A DNA stretch of 64,000 nucleotides from Oceanipulchritudo coccoides (GCF_010500615.1 NZ_JAAGNX010000001.1:558001-622000); one strand, 5' to 3'; positions 1 through 9,549 are shown, counted from the first letter of the stretch. Notes: a model not told the origin generated them from the letters alone. Translations and numbers: made by a program.

Positions 1-1092
1 TGCCAGCTCCATAGCGGAGATCAGGCCCGAATCTGAATCCGAACCCGGGTAGGCAACGTCCACCACACGCACTTCAATTTCCGCCGAATCTGTATTTCCT
101 GCGCCGTCCTCGATAGTGTATGTCAGGTTGTCGGTTCCGAGAAATTCAGCCGGAGGGGTGTAGAGAACAACTTGTCCATTGGTGGAAACGGCTGATCCAA
201 CGTTTGAGTCACTTACCCCCGTGATCGTTACCGACTCCAGTGCAGAGGCGAGGCTCCGGTCATTTACCTTAGCGTGAATTTCATAAGCCTCGGTGTTCTT
301 CTGGATCGTCGCGGTGTCGTTGTTTGCCACCAGTTCGGGTCCTCCTGAGCCAGTCCCTTCAACGGAGAAGCTTTCAAAATAGATGCTCCCAGCAGACACG
401 GATTTGGCATCGGCATACCCCCAAAGGGTGAGGTCGAAGGTATCTGCGGCTCCCAGGCCCCAGTTGCTGTTGCCCTCATTGCCTCCGCTGCCACTGACAC
501 CGAATGTCGCCAGTTCGATCCAGCCCGGCTCGCCATTGGGCCAGAATTCGGCCGTGATGATTCGCGTCGCAGAATCGTAGATCAGACGCAGCTGGCCCTC
601 ACTTACCGGAATCTGGTTTCCGCTATCCGCCCCGTAGTAGCCATCCGGATCACTGGCTTTGACCAGTTGGGTGTTGTATCCCCAGACCGCATCCCCGCCT
701 GCAGTCCAGCTGGAGTAGAGCTCGATCCAGACTTCCCGGACCTGATCACCGGCGGGGAATACAGCAATCCCCAGCGAGGCTATTTGCGGATTGAAGGCGG
801 TCACGACAAAATTCGCCACCTCCACCGTGACAATCCAGCCACTGTCCACGGGCAGAGCCAATTGGGAGGGTCGGCTGACCTCAACCTCTCCAATGAAATC
901 AGAATTAGTGAATTCCAGCCGTCCATTGGTTTCGGTCAATTGGGCGGATCCGCTCCCTTCGTCAGTTCCCCACAGGGCCGGGTCCTTCAGGTTATCCTCA
1001 AAATCATCGACGGTCAGTTGGGCCCAGAGCCCGGTGCTTGCCAATCCGCCAATTGCAACACACGCGAAAAGATTACGGAGTAGAGCGCTCAT
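1..1092 (-). CDS. Secreted protein with Big_9/cadherin-like Ig domain (C-terminus outside window)
   Basis: A continuous reading frame on the minus strand runs from an ATG at 1090-1092 to the window edge with no stop: 364 codons, so the 3' end is missing. It starts with a signal peptide (MSALLRNLFACVAIGG, cleavage near LWAQ). Residues of about 25-250 look like a concanavalin/LamG-type beta-sandwich. A later stretch contains NDTATIQKNT and, about 50 residues on, PPAEFLGTDNLTYTIEDGAG, the typical signature of Big_9/cadherin-like Ig repeats. The D/S-rich text at the edge suggests calcium binding. Probably an exported surface or extracellular protein; substrate unknown. Confidence 0.8.
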   Translation of the reverse strand, partial: MSALLRNLFACVAIGGLASTGLWAQLTVDDFEDNLKDPALWGTDEGSGSAQLTETNGRLEFTNSDFIGEVEVSRPSQLALPVDSGWIVTVEVANFVVTAFNPQIASLGIAVFPAGDQVREVWIELYSSWTAGGDAVWGYNTQLVKASDPDGYYGADSGNQIPVSEGQLRLIYDSATRIITAEFWPNGEPGWIELATFGVSGSGGNEGNSNWGLGAADTFDLTLWGYADAKSVSAGSIYFESFSVEGTGSGGPELVANNDTATIQKNTEAYEIHAKVNDRSLASALESVTITGVSDSNVGSAVSTNGQVVLYTPPAEFLGTDNLTYTIEDGAGNTDSAEIEVRVVDVAYPGSDSDSGLISAMELA

Positions 1093-1238
1093 GCGCCAAT
1101 TATGGGATAGATTCAAGTTACCTGTCAATTCTTGCAGACGCCCGGATTTTTACAATTCCTCGCGGGGAGGGAGTTGAGGTTATATCGATAGATCATTGAC
1201 TCCTCGGACAGTAGGCAGAGATTCTGGATCTTCCCGTT

Positions 1239-2570
1239 ATGAAGAGTTTCATTACCCTGCTCCCATTTTTGCCGGTTGTTTGTTTGTTTGGGCATTCACC
1301 CTCACCGGTTGAAGTTAACCAGCCCTATCCCGGCGTTCTGGCTTATGCGCCGACCCCTATACCGGACCGGATCGTACTGACGTGGACGGGAGACCCTGCG
1401 ACCACTCAGGCCGTGACCTGGCGGAGCGCGCCAATGGAACGCAAGGCTGTTGCACAAATCCAGGAAGCGACACCAGGTCCTCTGCCTGATGTGAAGGACA
1501 GGATCCCTGCGACGACCCGGAGCCTTGAGGCGGAGACGGGAAAATCGGACTATCACACCGTTGAGTTTGCCGGACTGAGCGCGGACACCCTGTATGCTTA
1601 CCGTGTCGGCGACGGGATCAACTGGAGCGAGTGGCATCACTTCAAGACCGCCAGCTCCGAAGCGAAGCCTTTTTCATTCATATACGTCGGGGATGCGCAG
1701 AACAATATCCGGAAACATTGGTCCCGCCTGATCCGTGAGGCCATTCGCGAAGCACCGCGGGCGGCCTTCACGCTGCATGCGGGTGATCTGGTCAACAACG
1801 CCAACAACGATATCCAGTGGGGGGAATGGTTTGCCGCCCCGGGATGGGTCAACGCATCCATTCCTGTTGTGGCGACGCCGGGAAATCACGAGTACAACGC
1901 AGAGACCCGGATTGATGAAGCCGGAAATAAAGTCCGCCTGTTGAGCCGCCATTGGCAACCGCAGTTTGCCTTCCCCGAAAACGGTCCAGAGGGACTTGAA
2001 GAATCCTCCTACTATTTTGATTATCAAGGTGCCCGTTTCGTCATCTTGAACTCGAATGAACAGCTTGAGAAACAAGCGGAATGGTTGCGGGAGGTACTTT
2101 CCGTAGATCCGCAGAAGTGGACCCTGCTCGCCTTTCATCATCCCGTGTTTTATCCTTCAAAAAACCGACTCAAGAACGAGGGCCAAAGGGCCAACCGCCG
2201 CCAGATTTTATGGAAGCCGATCCTGGATGAATTCAATGTGGATCTGGTCCTTACCGGGCATGATCACACCTATGCCCGTAGCGGTATTGAGAATGTCCCC
2301 GTTGGGTATCCCGCAACTCAGGATGTGGAAAATGGAACGGTCTATGTCGTCTCGGTCAGCGGCCCAAAGATGTACAAGGTTGGAGAGGCCGACTGGATGG
2401 TGCGCTCCATCCAGGATACCCAGCTTTACCAGGTCATCCGGATTGAAGGGGATACCCTGATTTACGAAGCCCGCTCAGCAGACAATCAATTGTTCGACAG
2501 CTTCAAGCTGCACAAGCGCGACGGTGCCCCTAATCTCCTTGAGGAGCGGCTTCCTTCGACGGGCAGGTAG
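1239..2570 (+). CDS. Secreted purple acid phosphatase-like metallophosphoesterase
   Basis: 443 residues with an N-terminal signal peptide. Residues of about 45-135 match the fibronectin-like N-terminal domain of purple acid phosphatases. The calcineurin-type metallophosphoesterase fold follows with its metal motifs in order: GD at about 151, GDLVNN at about 182, GNHE at about 215, HHPVF at about 300 and GHDHTY at about 340. The family hydrolyses phosphate monoesters (or diesters) at a dinuclear metal centre, here probably in the periplasm or outside the cell. The true substrate cannot be read from sequence. It is transcribed divergently from the Ig-like gene at 1-1092 and convergently with the metallopeptidase gene. 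Confidence 0.88.
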   Translation: MKSFITLLPFLPVVCLFGHSPSPVEVNQPYPGVLAYAPTPIPDRIVLTWTGDPATTQAVTWRSAPMERKAVAQIQEATPGPLPDVKDRIPATTRSLEAETGKSDYHTVEFAGLSADTLYAYRVGDGINWSEWHHFKTASSEAKPFSFIYVGDAQNNIRKHWSRLIREAIREAPRAAFTLHAGDLVNNANNDIQWGEWFAAPGWVNASIPVVATPGNHEYNAETRIDEAGNKVRLLSRHWQPQFAFPENGPEGLEESSYYFDYQGARFVILNSNEQLEKQAEWLREVLSVDPQKWTLLAFHHPVFYPSKNRLKNEGQRANRRQILWKPILDEFNVDLVLTGHDHTYARSGIENVPVGYPATQDVENGTVYVVSVSGPKMYKVGEADWMVRSIQDTQLYQVIRIEGDTLIYEARSADNQLFDSFKLHKRDGAPNLLEERLPSTGR

Positions 2571-2631
2571 TTTGCGCACTACCCACGCATTCACTGACGA
2601 ATGACATTCTCAGCGGTTCTGGATGGATTGC

Positions 2632-5600
2632 TTAATCACCTGAAATCCAGACAGAGAAACCGCTATCTATCTCCACGCCTTCAGCTGTCTCAGCGGTTAC
2701 AGAGGCAGAAAAGTTCCCGGAGGCAAATTGGGGAGTCAAGACGCTGATGTAGGAGTCATTCCATGAATCGATTTCTGCCTCATATCCGCCGACATAAACC
2801 TTTCCGGTCTGATCGCCGAAGGACAATCCGGTGATCCCGAGGTTGAGGCCGCCGCTTTGAGGAAAGGAGCTGCCGGAGAGTGCCTGTATCTGAGGAAATC
2901 CCCAGACAAGTTCAACTGTGCACTCCTCTTCAGAATAATTATTGACGACCCCCATCCATGAGCGGTTGGGACTTGCATAAATTCCGCCGTCGATACCCGT
3001 CTTGCTTGTCGTGAGTCGACCAATACGGGTCCATGAGGGAGTCGCACTAGGATCGGATGAAGCATAGACAGTAACATGCTGATCGGTCCCGATTCCACTT
3101 GCCCGGATGACAACGGGGACACCCTCATGCTCAGGTTGGCTGGCCACCTTGTGTGTGAAACGATGGGCCTTGCTGGCATAAGCCGGGACGGTTATTGTCC
3201 TGCGCACTTCGCCGGAGCCAAAAATCGGGCTACCGGCATATGGTAGAGACATACTGTCGACTGGTACGAAGTTCCTGCTCCAGTAATCATCGGCAAACTG
3301 CTGCACAAGGCTCTTGAAGCTGCCGCTTGAGGCGGAGTCGGAAATCAGTGTTCGCATGTTCAACCAGTAGGATGGACTGAGCCACAGGTTGTTGTACAGT
3401 TGTTGAATGACAGCGTCCCCGTAGGTTTGGCTCAGCCATATGAAAAATACCGCTGCTGCGTATTGCTGCTCCTGAGTAAATCCAGAATTGCGTGAGGCGG
3501 GAAAGCTGACAGTTGGAAAATCGGACCCTGCTTCAAATACCTCCTGCAGGTCGGAGGTCATCCCGTGCATGCGCCAGGCGATCCAGTTCGCGGTGGCCTC
3601 GTCGATCCAGTATGTTGATAAATTGGTGGTGTATTCACGCTGGAAAGCATGTCCAATCTCATGGCTTACGGTTGTATTCAATTTTCCACTCTCCAAGCCG
3701 GTGGCAATGAAGACCCAGGGGTTGCCAAAGACCCCTTTGGTTGTTGAGCCATCGATGTCCGCGCCAAGGCTGCGGAAGTGAAGATTCAATCCGCTGGGCT
3801 TATCCCAACCGGCGCCGACCAGATAGTCGTATGTGGATTCAGCTGTCGCAAAGGCTGTATTGGCATATGAATCGGGTATTGTATGGCTGCTTCCTGAACC
3901 CGAAACATATTTAAGGTAAATTCCCTTTTCCGCGTTTTTCTTTTCCCCCATTGTATTTGCCCAGGAAACCGGGGCCACATACTGGAACGCTACATTGAGA
4001 CTGGCTTTCTTGTCAGAAAACCAATTGCTCACGGCGTCGGGAATATAAGACAATTGACGGAAGCCGCCACTGGCAGCGGCTGCTTCTCCATATGGTCCCG
4101 CGGGTATGTTCAGGATCATGGTTCCATCGGAGGCATTCACATCCATCGGAAAGCGTTGGAAGATATGTGATTCAGGATCCCGGATACCGAATTCCGGACT
4201 GCTCTCGTAATCGTTTGGATCATATGGAATGATCAGTTGGATGGTACGGCGAAGCTCGTCCGGTTCCGGATCAAACTGGACTTGAAATTGCCTGCCGAAG
4301 CTTGTTTCCGCGGAGTCAAACAGCTCCTCGCTTTCGTCCACTTGCATATGGGCAAGTTGGATCGTGTAGGACTGCTCTGATCCATTGTAGTAGGGTAATG
4401 CGTTTGGCGGAATGATCAACCGGGCCCCGCCGGCATGAATTTCCGCGCCCTTTGTCACCGCTTCGGGGAAGGTGCCCGTGACAAGCCCTGGCACTCCGGA
4501 AGGAACAACAACCAGCTCAAACTGATCCCCAGTATCCTGGTTTTGAATGGTAAAGATCCCGGAATCCGGTCCGGGAATCTGGAAGGCAGGAAATCCGTAG
4601 GCCGTGCGAGGCTTTTTAGATTCATCGAACCATTCGGGGTTGAGGTGAAGGCTGCCTGTCCACAAACCGGGAGCAGTGTAGTGTCCATATCCTGAGATAT
4701 TCAGCCAGGTATTGCGGGAGATAGGTATGCTATTTGAGCCATCGTCCCAGAGTGTTATATTCGTTTGCGAACCTGCCGCGATCTCCCGGGCGGTGAGAAT
4801 GAGCGGTTCGCTCCAGCGGATATAATCATTGTCGAGCTCGTAGCCCATTGCCCGTACGGAAACTGTATCGCCGTCTCGGAGAAAATTAATGCCCTCGGAG
4901 TGATCCGGCGGAAGATCGTTGGGCCACGGCGAGTATAGGTTGACCATCAAGCGCCCGTCATCGAGCATGACAGCCTTAAGAGGCGCCGGCCAGACGTCAT
5001 CAGGACCTGTAACCTCAAGTTCAATGATGCCTGGATCAAACCCGGAGTAGGGCCGTAGTCGGAATTGATCGAATCCAGTGCCGGACAGTACCCAATGATC
5101 ATGAGCGTCCCCTCCCGGTCCCGAAATCCGAATCCCGCCGGATTCGTCACCTGCCGATAAGGTCATGACTGAAGCGGGCCTCCGCTGGAAATTGACCGGG
5201 ACTGAAGAACCTGGCTGACCGTCCGTCCGTCTGACCGAGAGCGTCTCTGTACCAGTACCCTGCGGGACCACTACTTCAATGATCCCGCCGTGGTCGCCAC
5301 CGTTGAATGTGTAGGACTGAGCCAACTGTGAACCACCACCAAAGAATACCATGTTCTGGCTCGGGTTGGGGGCAAAGCCGTCTCCCCAGATTTTGAGGAG
5401 ATCTCCAGGGCTCCCCGATGTGTTGTCAATAAACGTTATGACCGGCTGCATGGGTGGATTGTTTGTCAGGATGAGATCCACTTCATTTGAATCATTGCCA
5501 TTTACCCGTACAGTAAGAGTTAACTCAATTTCCGTATCCCAGCTAGGCCATGCCTCTGGAGCGGGGGCCCGGATGTTTGTTTCGCTGACGGAGAGTGGTT

Positions 5601-6132
5601 CCAGATTTTCGAAGTTTGCTCCATCCCAGTAGGAGATCAGTGTGCTGGCCGAGTCTTCCCCAAATCCAAATCCGGAGAGGGACAGTATTCCTCCCGCCTC
5701 AACCAATTCCGGATAAGCAAAGCTGACTGAGGGAAAATTTTGTCCATTCCAGGAAGTGCTGCTGTGCAGGGAAATAGCTGGCGGGGAGTTGACCGCATTG
5801 GATTCAAACAGGACTGAAGCATTGTAGTTGGCCGCCCCATACACTGTGGATGTGACCGTTGCATAGACAGTTTCCCTGGGAAGAATCCACTTATCCTCAT
5901 CACGAAGGATAAATTGGAAATCCCACGGATTGGTTCCGCCCATGGTCACGTTCTCGACCTTTAGAAGCGCATCCCCTGTGTTTGTGATCGGGTAACGTGT
6001 CATCCGTGTGCTACCCGAGGCTGAGAGCCCGAAGTCCAAGTTCCCGCCGTGGCTGAGCTCAGGGCCTGCCGGGAAGGCCGCATGGCCGATGGTCAGGGCC
6101 GTGCAAAGTGTAATTAATCGAATTGTTTCCAT
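2632..6132 (-). CDS. Very large secreted IPT/TIG-domain zinc metallopeptidase
   Basis: 1166 residues with a short signal peptide (METIRLITLCTALTIGHAAFP). Residues of about 25-125 resemble an ASH/choice-of-anchor-D Ig fold. Two or more IPT/TIG domains follow at about 130-320 and another near 1080-1160. A ZU5-like stretch (GGARLIIPPNALPYYNG) lies near 600. The zinc site HEIGH is at residues 824-828 (bases 3649-3663), with a probable third ligand in WIDEA (Glu845), a gluzincin-like spacing. A secreted or surface peptidase is the best reading. The start overlaps the end of the upstream gene by 19 bases, so the two are probably cotranscribed and translationally coupled. No family name can be assigned with confidence. 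Confidence 0.8.
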   Translation of the reverse strand: METIRLITLCTALTIGHAAFPAGPELSHGGNLDFGLSASGSTRMTRYPITNTGDALLKVENVTMGGTNPWDFQFILRDEDKWILPRETVYATVTSTVYGAANYNASVLFESNAVNSPPAISLHSSTSWNGQNFPSVSFAYPELVEAGGILSLSGFGFGEDSASTLISYWDGANFENLEPLSVSETNIRAPAPEAWPSWDTEIELTLTVRVNGNDSNEVDLILTNNPPMQPVITFIDNTSGSPGDLLKIWGDGFAPNPSQNMVFFGGGSQLAQSYTFNGGDHGGIIEVVVPQGTGTETLSVRRTDGQPGSSVPVNFQRRPASVMTLSAGDESGGIRISGPGGDAHDHWVLSGTGFDQFRLRPYSGFDPGIIELEVTGPDDVWPAPLKAVMLDDGRLMVNLYSPWPNDLPPDHSEGINFLRDGDTVSVRAMGYELDNDYIRWSEPLILTAREIAAGSQTNITLWDDGSNSIPISRNTWLNISGYGHYTAPGLWTGSLHLNPEWFDESKKPRTAYGFPAFQIPGPDSGIFTIQNQDTGDQFELVVVPSGVPGLVTGTFPEAVTKGAEIHAGGARLIIPPNALPYYNGSEQSYTIQLAHMQVDESEELFDSAETSFGRQFQVQFDPEPDELRRTIQLIIPYDPNDYESSPEFGIRDPESHIFQRFPMDVNASDGTMILNIPAGPYGEAAAASGGFRQLSYIPDAVSNWFSDKKASLNVAFQYVAPVSWANTMGEKKNAEKGIYLKYVSGSGSSHTIPDSYANTAFATAESTYDYLVGAGWDKPSGLNLHFRSLGADIDGSTTKGVFGNPWVFIATGLESGKLNTTVSHEIGHAFQREYTTNLSTYWIDEATANWIAWRMHGMTSDLQEVFEAGSDFPTVSFPASRNSGFTQEQQYAAAVFFIWLSQTYGDAVIQQLYNNLWLSPSYWLNMRTLISDSASSGSFKSLVQQFADDYWSRNFVPVDSMSLPYAGSPIFGSGEVRRTITVPAYASKAHRFTHKVASQPEHEGVPVVIRASGIGTDQHVTVYASSDPSATPSWTRIGRLTTSKTGIDGGIYASPNRSWMGVVNNYSEEECTVELVWGFPQIQALSGSSFPQSGGLNLGITGLSFGDQTGKVYVGGYEAEIDSWNDSYISVLTPQFASGNFSASVTAETAEGVEIDSGFSVWISGD

Positions 6133-7391
6133 CCTTCAATCTCCATGCTGTAGATGTGGGGAAAGATGTCGGAACGGGTCCACCACCATGTCCCGTTGGG
6201 ATCATAAAACCATGTCCCCTCTTCAAAGGGGAAGAGGAACTGCCATCCCAGCCTTTCCGAGTAGGTGCGGTTCTCCGGTTCCGCATGAATGATGCCGATC
6301 GTAGGGTGTGCCTTCCAGCCATCCGAAATCTCTTTCGCTTCTTCCCAGAATCCGCCTGCACCCAGGTTTCCAAAATATCGTAGCCCCTGATGAGTGATAA
6401 TGGCCATTGCTTCCTCACCATTCGGTGCCAGCTCGATTGCTGGAAAATGCCGTGGTTGTGGATCTCCCTGGAAAAGCGTCTCGGATATCCACCCGGCTGA
6501 CTCCTCCCGGAATACGTGAAAGGCGGCAGTCTCCAGATCCTGAACGATTAAAACGCGGAAGCCATCTGGCCTAACGAGCATGGCAAGCGAGCCCGATACT
6601 GCCGGCGATTGTGGAAGGTCCTCGATCTCCCAGCCAGCGTGAGTCTTTTGCGCAATGCGGACACGACCGGTTTCCGAAGAAATCCATGCCGCTTTAAGTG
6701 TTCCTGCACTATCAATCCCCAGTTGAATAAATCGGCCGGATTCCGCAATTGTTTCGATAACCCAGTCCCCGGTCCCCGGCTTGGCGAGTCGAATCTCTCC
6801 GGCTGAGGGGGCGGAATAGAGAACCGTTGGCTTCCCATCAGGGGTCTCGACCGCGGCAATGTAGATCCCGTTAACACGGCTGAAATCAACCGGCTCATTC
6901 TGCCAGCTGAGGTTGCTCTTTTTCGCATAGGCAAGCATCTCATTGTAGCGATCAAACCAGAACAAATGAGACTTCCCGGAGCTGTCCTGCAACTGGTGGG
7001 CGTATTCGCCGTTATAATTCCAGATAGCGACATCCTGAAGGTTCCAGTTGCCGGATTCCTCAACGGCCATGCGGAGTCCGGTCTGGGTCCAGTCAAAATA
7101 GGCGATTCGTGAATTGTTGGAATCATCCACGACGATCGAAGCATATTCCCCGGTATCCGGCGTGGCATCAACCGTTGTCATCTGCCACTTGGAACCGGTC
7201 CACCTTGCCTCGCGAAGGACCCCGTTGACGAGGCCGGCGCGATACGCCAACCTGGGATTGCCAGCCCTGTCAAAGACAAGATCAACTGACTGGGCTGCCT
7301 CTGTTTCCGGCAGGGTCCGCCACTCTGCAGCTGAGAGGAACTGGCCGCCGGGCACTGTCAAAAGGCATACAAGAAGTAACTTTAATCTCAT
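6114..7391 (-). CDS. Secreted beta-propeller-like protein with Trp-rich C-terminal tail
   Basis: 425 residues with a clear signal peptide (MRLKLLLVCLLTVPGGQFLSAAE). Residues of about 30-330 show repeated strands of the type 'D.AG.PR.AY...W....V', consistent with a beta-propeller of about five to seven blades; no catalytic residues are evident. The last 45 residues (WQFLFP, GTWFYDPNGTWWW, YSMEIEGW) resemble an aromatic C-terminal tail that I associate with Opitutia secreted proteins, perhaps a sorting or anchoring signal (inference). Its 3' end overlaps the metallopeptidase start, so the pair probably forms a two-gene operon. Confidence 0.75.
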   Translation of the reverse strand: MRLKLLLVCLLTVPGGQFLSAAEWRTLPETEAAQSVDLVFDRAGNPRLAYRAGLVNGVLREARWTGSKWQMTTVDATPDTGEYASIVVDDSNNSRIAYFDWTQTGLRMAVEESGNWNLQDVAIWNYNGEYAHQLQDSSGKSHLFWFDRYNEMLAYAKKSNLSWQNEPVDFSRVNGIYIAAVETPDGKPTVLYSAPSAGEIRLAKPGTGDWVIETIAESGRFIQLGIDSAGTLKAAWISSETGRVRIAQKTHAGWEIEDLPQSPAVSGSLAMLVRPDGFRVLIVQDLETAAFHVFREESAGWISETLFQGDPQPRHFPAIELAPNGEEAMAIITHQGLRYFGNLGAGGFWEEAKEISDGWKAHPTIGIIHAEPENRTYSERLGWQFLFPFEEGTWFYDPNGTWWWTRSDIFPHIYSMEIEGWKQFD

Positions 7392-7620
7392 TGGTCGCTC
7401 GATTTAGGGCCTTGGTTAAACTGGATCGCGACCACGATTCACAACGACACATGCCGTAATCCCGGTCATCACCGCTTCGTTTAAGCAGCTGAATTTTAAT
7501 GGTCAAGGCGTGATCACGACTTTGACCTGAAAAGCCTCGGAGTGGGCTATCCGTGCGTTCTAGTGAGTTGAAGGCGTTTGTGCCTGCAGGAACTAAGGCG
7601 ATCGACCGCACGGCAACTTG

Positions 7621-7884
7621 TCATTTGCTGCAGTCAATCAGGATATGGATACTGTCTGCGGGGCTGGCATCCCGTTCGTTGAAGGCTTCGACAATTTCCG
7701 CGAGCGGATAGATATGGGTGACCACCGACTGGAATTCGACGGCCACAGTCATCGAGATGGTCTGGGACGGGATGAATAGTAAATGGTTTGCAGACAATGT
7801 ATTGGACAAACGCTCCCCAAGCATAGCGTCAGGTGTCTCTTTCGGGACCAGATCCAGATCGGCGCTGCTCATTATTTTGGCCAT
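7621..7884 (-). pseudogene. C-terminal remnant of a zinc-type alcohol dehydrogenase
   Basis: An 87-residue frame whose second half (VVTHIYPLAEIVEAFNERDA, then DSIHILIDC) matches the C-terminal end of medium-chain zinc alcohol/polyol dehydrogenases. The catalytic and NAD-binding domains (about 250 residues) are absent. The first half has no recognisable counterpart. Best read as a decayed gene, in keeping with the scarred sequence up to 9.6 kb. The 230 bases between it and the gene ending at 7391 hold nothing I can support. Confidence 0.45.
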
Positions 7885-8071
7885 GGGATAAATTTAGCGG
7901 CGCAGCCCAAGCTCTTCAAGGGATTTAAGAGAGGGGCGATGCTCCGGAAAGAAGGCGAAGATGGTTGCCCCGCTTCGTTCTGCGAGCTTCGACGGGACAC
8001 TCCAATTTCTTGCGAAGCGGAGCTTCGAGAAAGTGGGCCGTGCCCAGCGTAGCTTCCGAAGGAAGTGAAGA

Positions 8072-8150
8072 TGGGTGCAGGGGAAGGATTGGGCTCTTGT
8101 GGTCATGTCGCCTTTCGGGCTCGGTAGAACCTCGACCTTCAGGTTATGAG
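8072..8150 (-). repeat. Degenerate copy of initiator-tRNA 3' half (old att site?)
   Basis: Bases 8072-8090 match the 3' end of the tRNA gene at 16865-16941, and 8127-8150 match its T-stem to anticodon region with one base missing. The two parts are split by 36 unrelated bases (8091-8126). It is a non-functional third copy of the sequence repeated at 9664 and 16860. The surrounding 7885-8306 is rich in short GAAG/CTTC repeats and has no supportable gene. Likely the scar of an earlier integration at the same tRNA. Confidence 0.6.
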
Positions 8151-8306
8151 GGGGACGGGAGGAATGAGTTATGTGTTGTGAGGGAAGGGGTTAGGGAAAT
8201 TAGGGTAGCGAAATTTAAGGAAGTCTTTGAGGTGGGACAATTTGTGCGAAAGTGGGACTAGATGTCGGCTTCCCGGATAATCCGTCCGATGAGAAGGCGG
8301 CAAATA

Positions 8307-8343
8307 ATTTGCATATCCAATAAATTATCTTGGATTTGCAAAT
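8307..8343. promoter_or_regulatory. 14-bp inverted repeat upstream of the DUF4143 ATPase (operator candidate)
   Basis: The arms ATTTGCATATCCAA (8307-8320) and TTGGATTTGCAAAT (8330-8343) are inverted repeats with one mismatch and a 9-base AT-rich centre. They end 21 bases before the start codon at 8365. The position and symmetry suggest a dimeric regulator site, possibly autoregulatory. Confidence 0.5.
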
Positions 8344-8364
8344 AAGTTGCCTAGAGTGCGCTGT

Positions 8365-9549
8365 ATGAAGCAGATCAAGCGCGAATTGGAAGGCGAGCTG
8401 CGGAAGGCGGCAGGGATGTATCCGGTGGTGAGTGTGGTGGGGCCGCGTCAATCGGGCAAGACCACCTTGGTACGTGCGGTATTTGCGGAGAAGGCCTATG
8501 TTTCCCTGGAGAATCCGGATATTCGGGCTTACGCGGTTGAGGACCCGCGTGGATTTCTGGCGGAACACAAGGAGGGAGCGATTCTGGACGAGGTGCAACG
8601 GGTCCCAGACCTGTTGTCATATCTGCAGGAGATGGTGGATACGGATCGTCGGGCGGGCCGGTTTGTTCTGACAGGCTCGCAACATTTCCTGATGATGCGG
8701 GATGTATCACAATCCCTCGCCGGGAGGACAGCAATCCTGTCGCTGCTGCCGCTAAGTCTGGGCGAGATTCAGGAAGATTCCGGTCTGGAGAATCTGGACG
8801 GAGTGATTCAACGGGGTTTTTATCCCCGGCTACATGAACAGCAACTGGACCCGTATCCGGTTTTACGGGATTATTTTCAAACCTATGTGGAACGCGATGT
8901 GCGAAGCCTCTTGCGGGTGCACGATTTGCAGACATTTGAGACCTTCGTGCGATTGTGTGCGGGCAGGGTGGGGCAGTTGCTGAATTTGACCTCACTGGCC
9001 AATGACGCAGGCATTTCACCGACAACTGCGCGGGACTGGATAGGGTTGCTGGAAACGAGTTTTATCCTGTTCAGATTGATGCCGTACCATGCGAACATCA
9101 GCAAGCGGCTGATCAAGTCTCCCAAACTCTACTTCCACGACGTGGGCCTTGCTGCCTTTTTATGTGGGATCGAGGAAGCCCGACATCTAAAAAACCACCC
9201 CTTGCGCGGAAACCTGTTTGAAAACATGGTGATCGCCGATCTGCTTAAGCAGCGGTTTAATCGTGGGCGGGACAACCGGCTCTGCTTTTTCCGGGACAGC
9301 ACGGGCAATGAAGTGGATCTGCTGTATCCTCTCGGACCTGATTTCCTTCCGGTGGAGATCAAGGCCGGACAGACCGTGAGCCAGGACTGGCTCCGGGGAT
9401 TGAAGACCTTCAGGAAAGTACGCACCGACAAGGGTCCTCCCGGTTTGATCGTTTACGGAGGCAAACAGGGCCAGCGCCGAACAGGCGGGACGGTAATTCC
9501 TCTGGGCATGATGGTGCAGGAGATCAGAGAACTGGAAGAGAACCGTTAA
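8365..9549 (+). CDS. AAA-family ATPase with DUF4143 domain
   Basis: 394 residues from the ATG at 8365 (a TTG six codons upstream is a less likely start). Walker A is GPRQSGKTT at about residue 26. Walker B is AILDEVQRVPD at about 73, followed by the sensor-like FVLTGSQ and the SLAGRTAILSLLPLSLGE block typical of the AAA_14/DUF4143 family. The C-terminal DUF4143 region has a restriction-like fold core (NEVDLLYPLG, then PVEIKAG). These proteins are common, often horizontally moved and mostly uncharacterised; a toxin/antitoxin-like or defence role is only speculation. It lies between a dead tRNA fragment and the left end of the integrated element, so it may be cargo of an older insertion. Confidence 0.88.
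   Translation: MKQIKRELEGELRKAAGMYPVVSVVGPRQSGKTTLVRAVFAEKAYVSLENPDIRAYAVEDPRGFLAEHKEGAILDEVQRVPDLLSYLQEMVDTDRRAGRFVLTGSQHFLMMRDVSQSLAGRTAILSLLPLSLGEIQEDSGLENLDGVIQRGFYPRLHEQQLDPYPVLRDYFQTYVERDVRSLLRVHDLQTFETFVRLCAGRVGQLLNLTSLANDAGISPTTARDWIGLLETSFILFRLMPYHANISKRLIKSPKLYFHDVGLAAFLCGIEEARHLKNHPLRGNLFENMVIADLLKQRFNRGRDNRLCFFRDSTGNEVDLLYPLGPDFLPVEIKAGQTVSQDWLRGLKTFRKVRTDKGPPGLIVYGGKQGQRRTGGTVIPLGMMVQEIRELEENR

Noticed and set aside
7894-8106. 70-residue minus-strand frame next to the tRNA remnant
   Set aside because: Driven by GAAG/CTTC repeats and the dead tRNA fragment; no family text.
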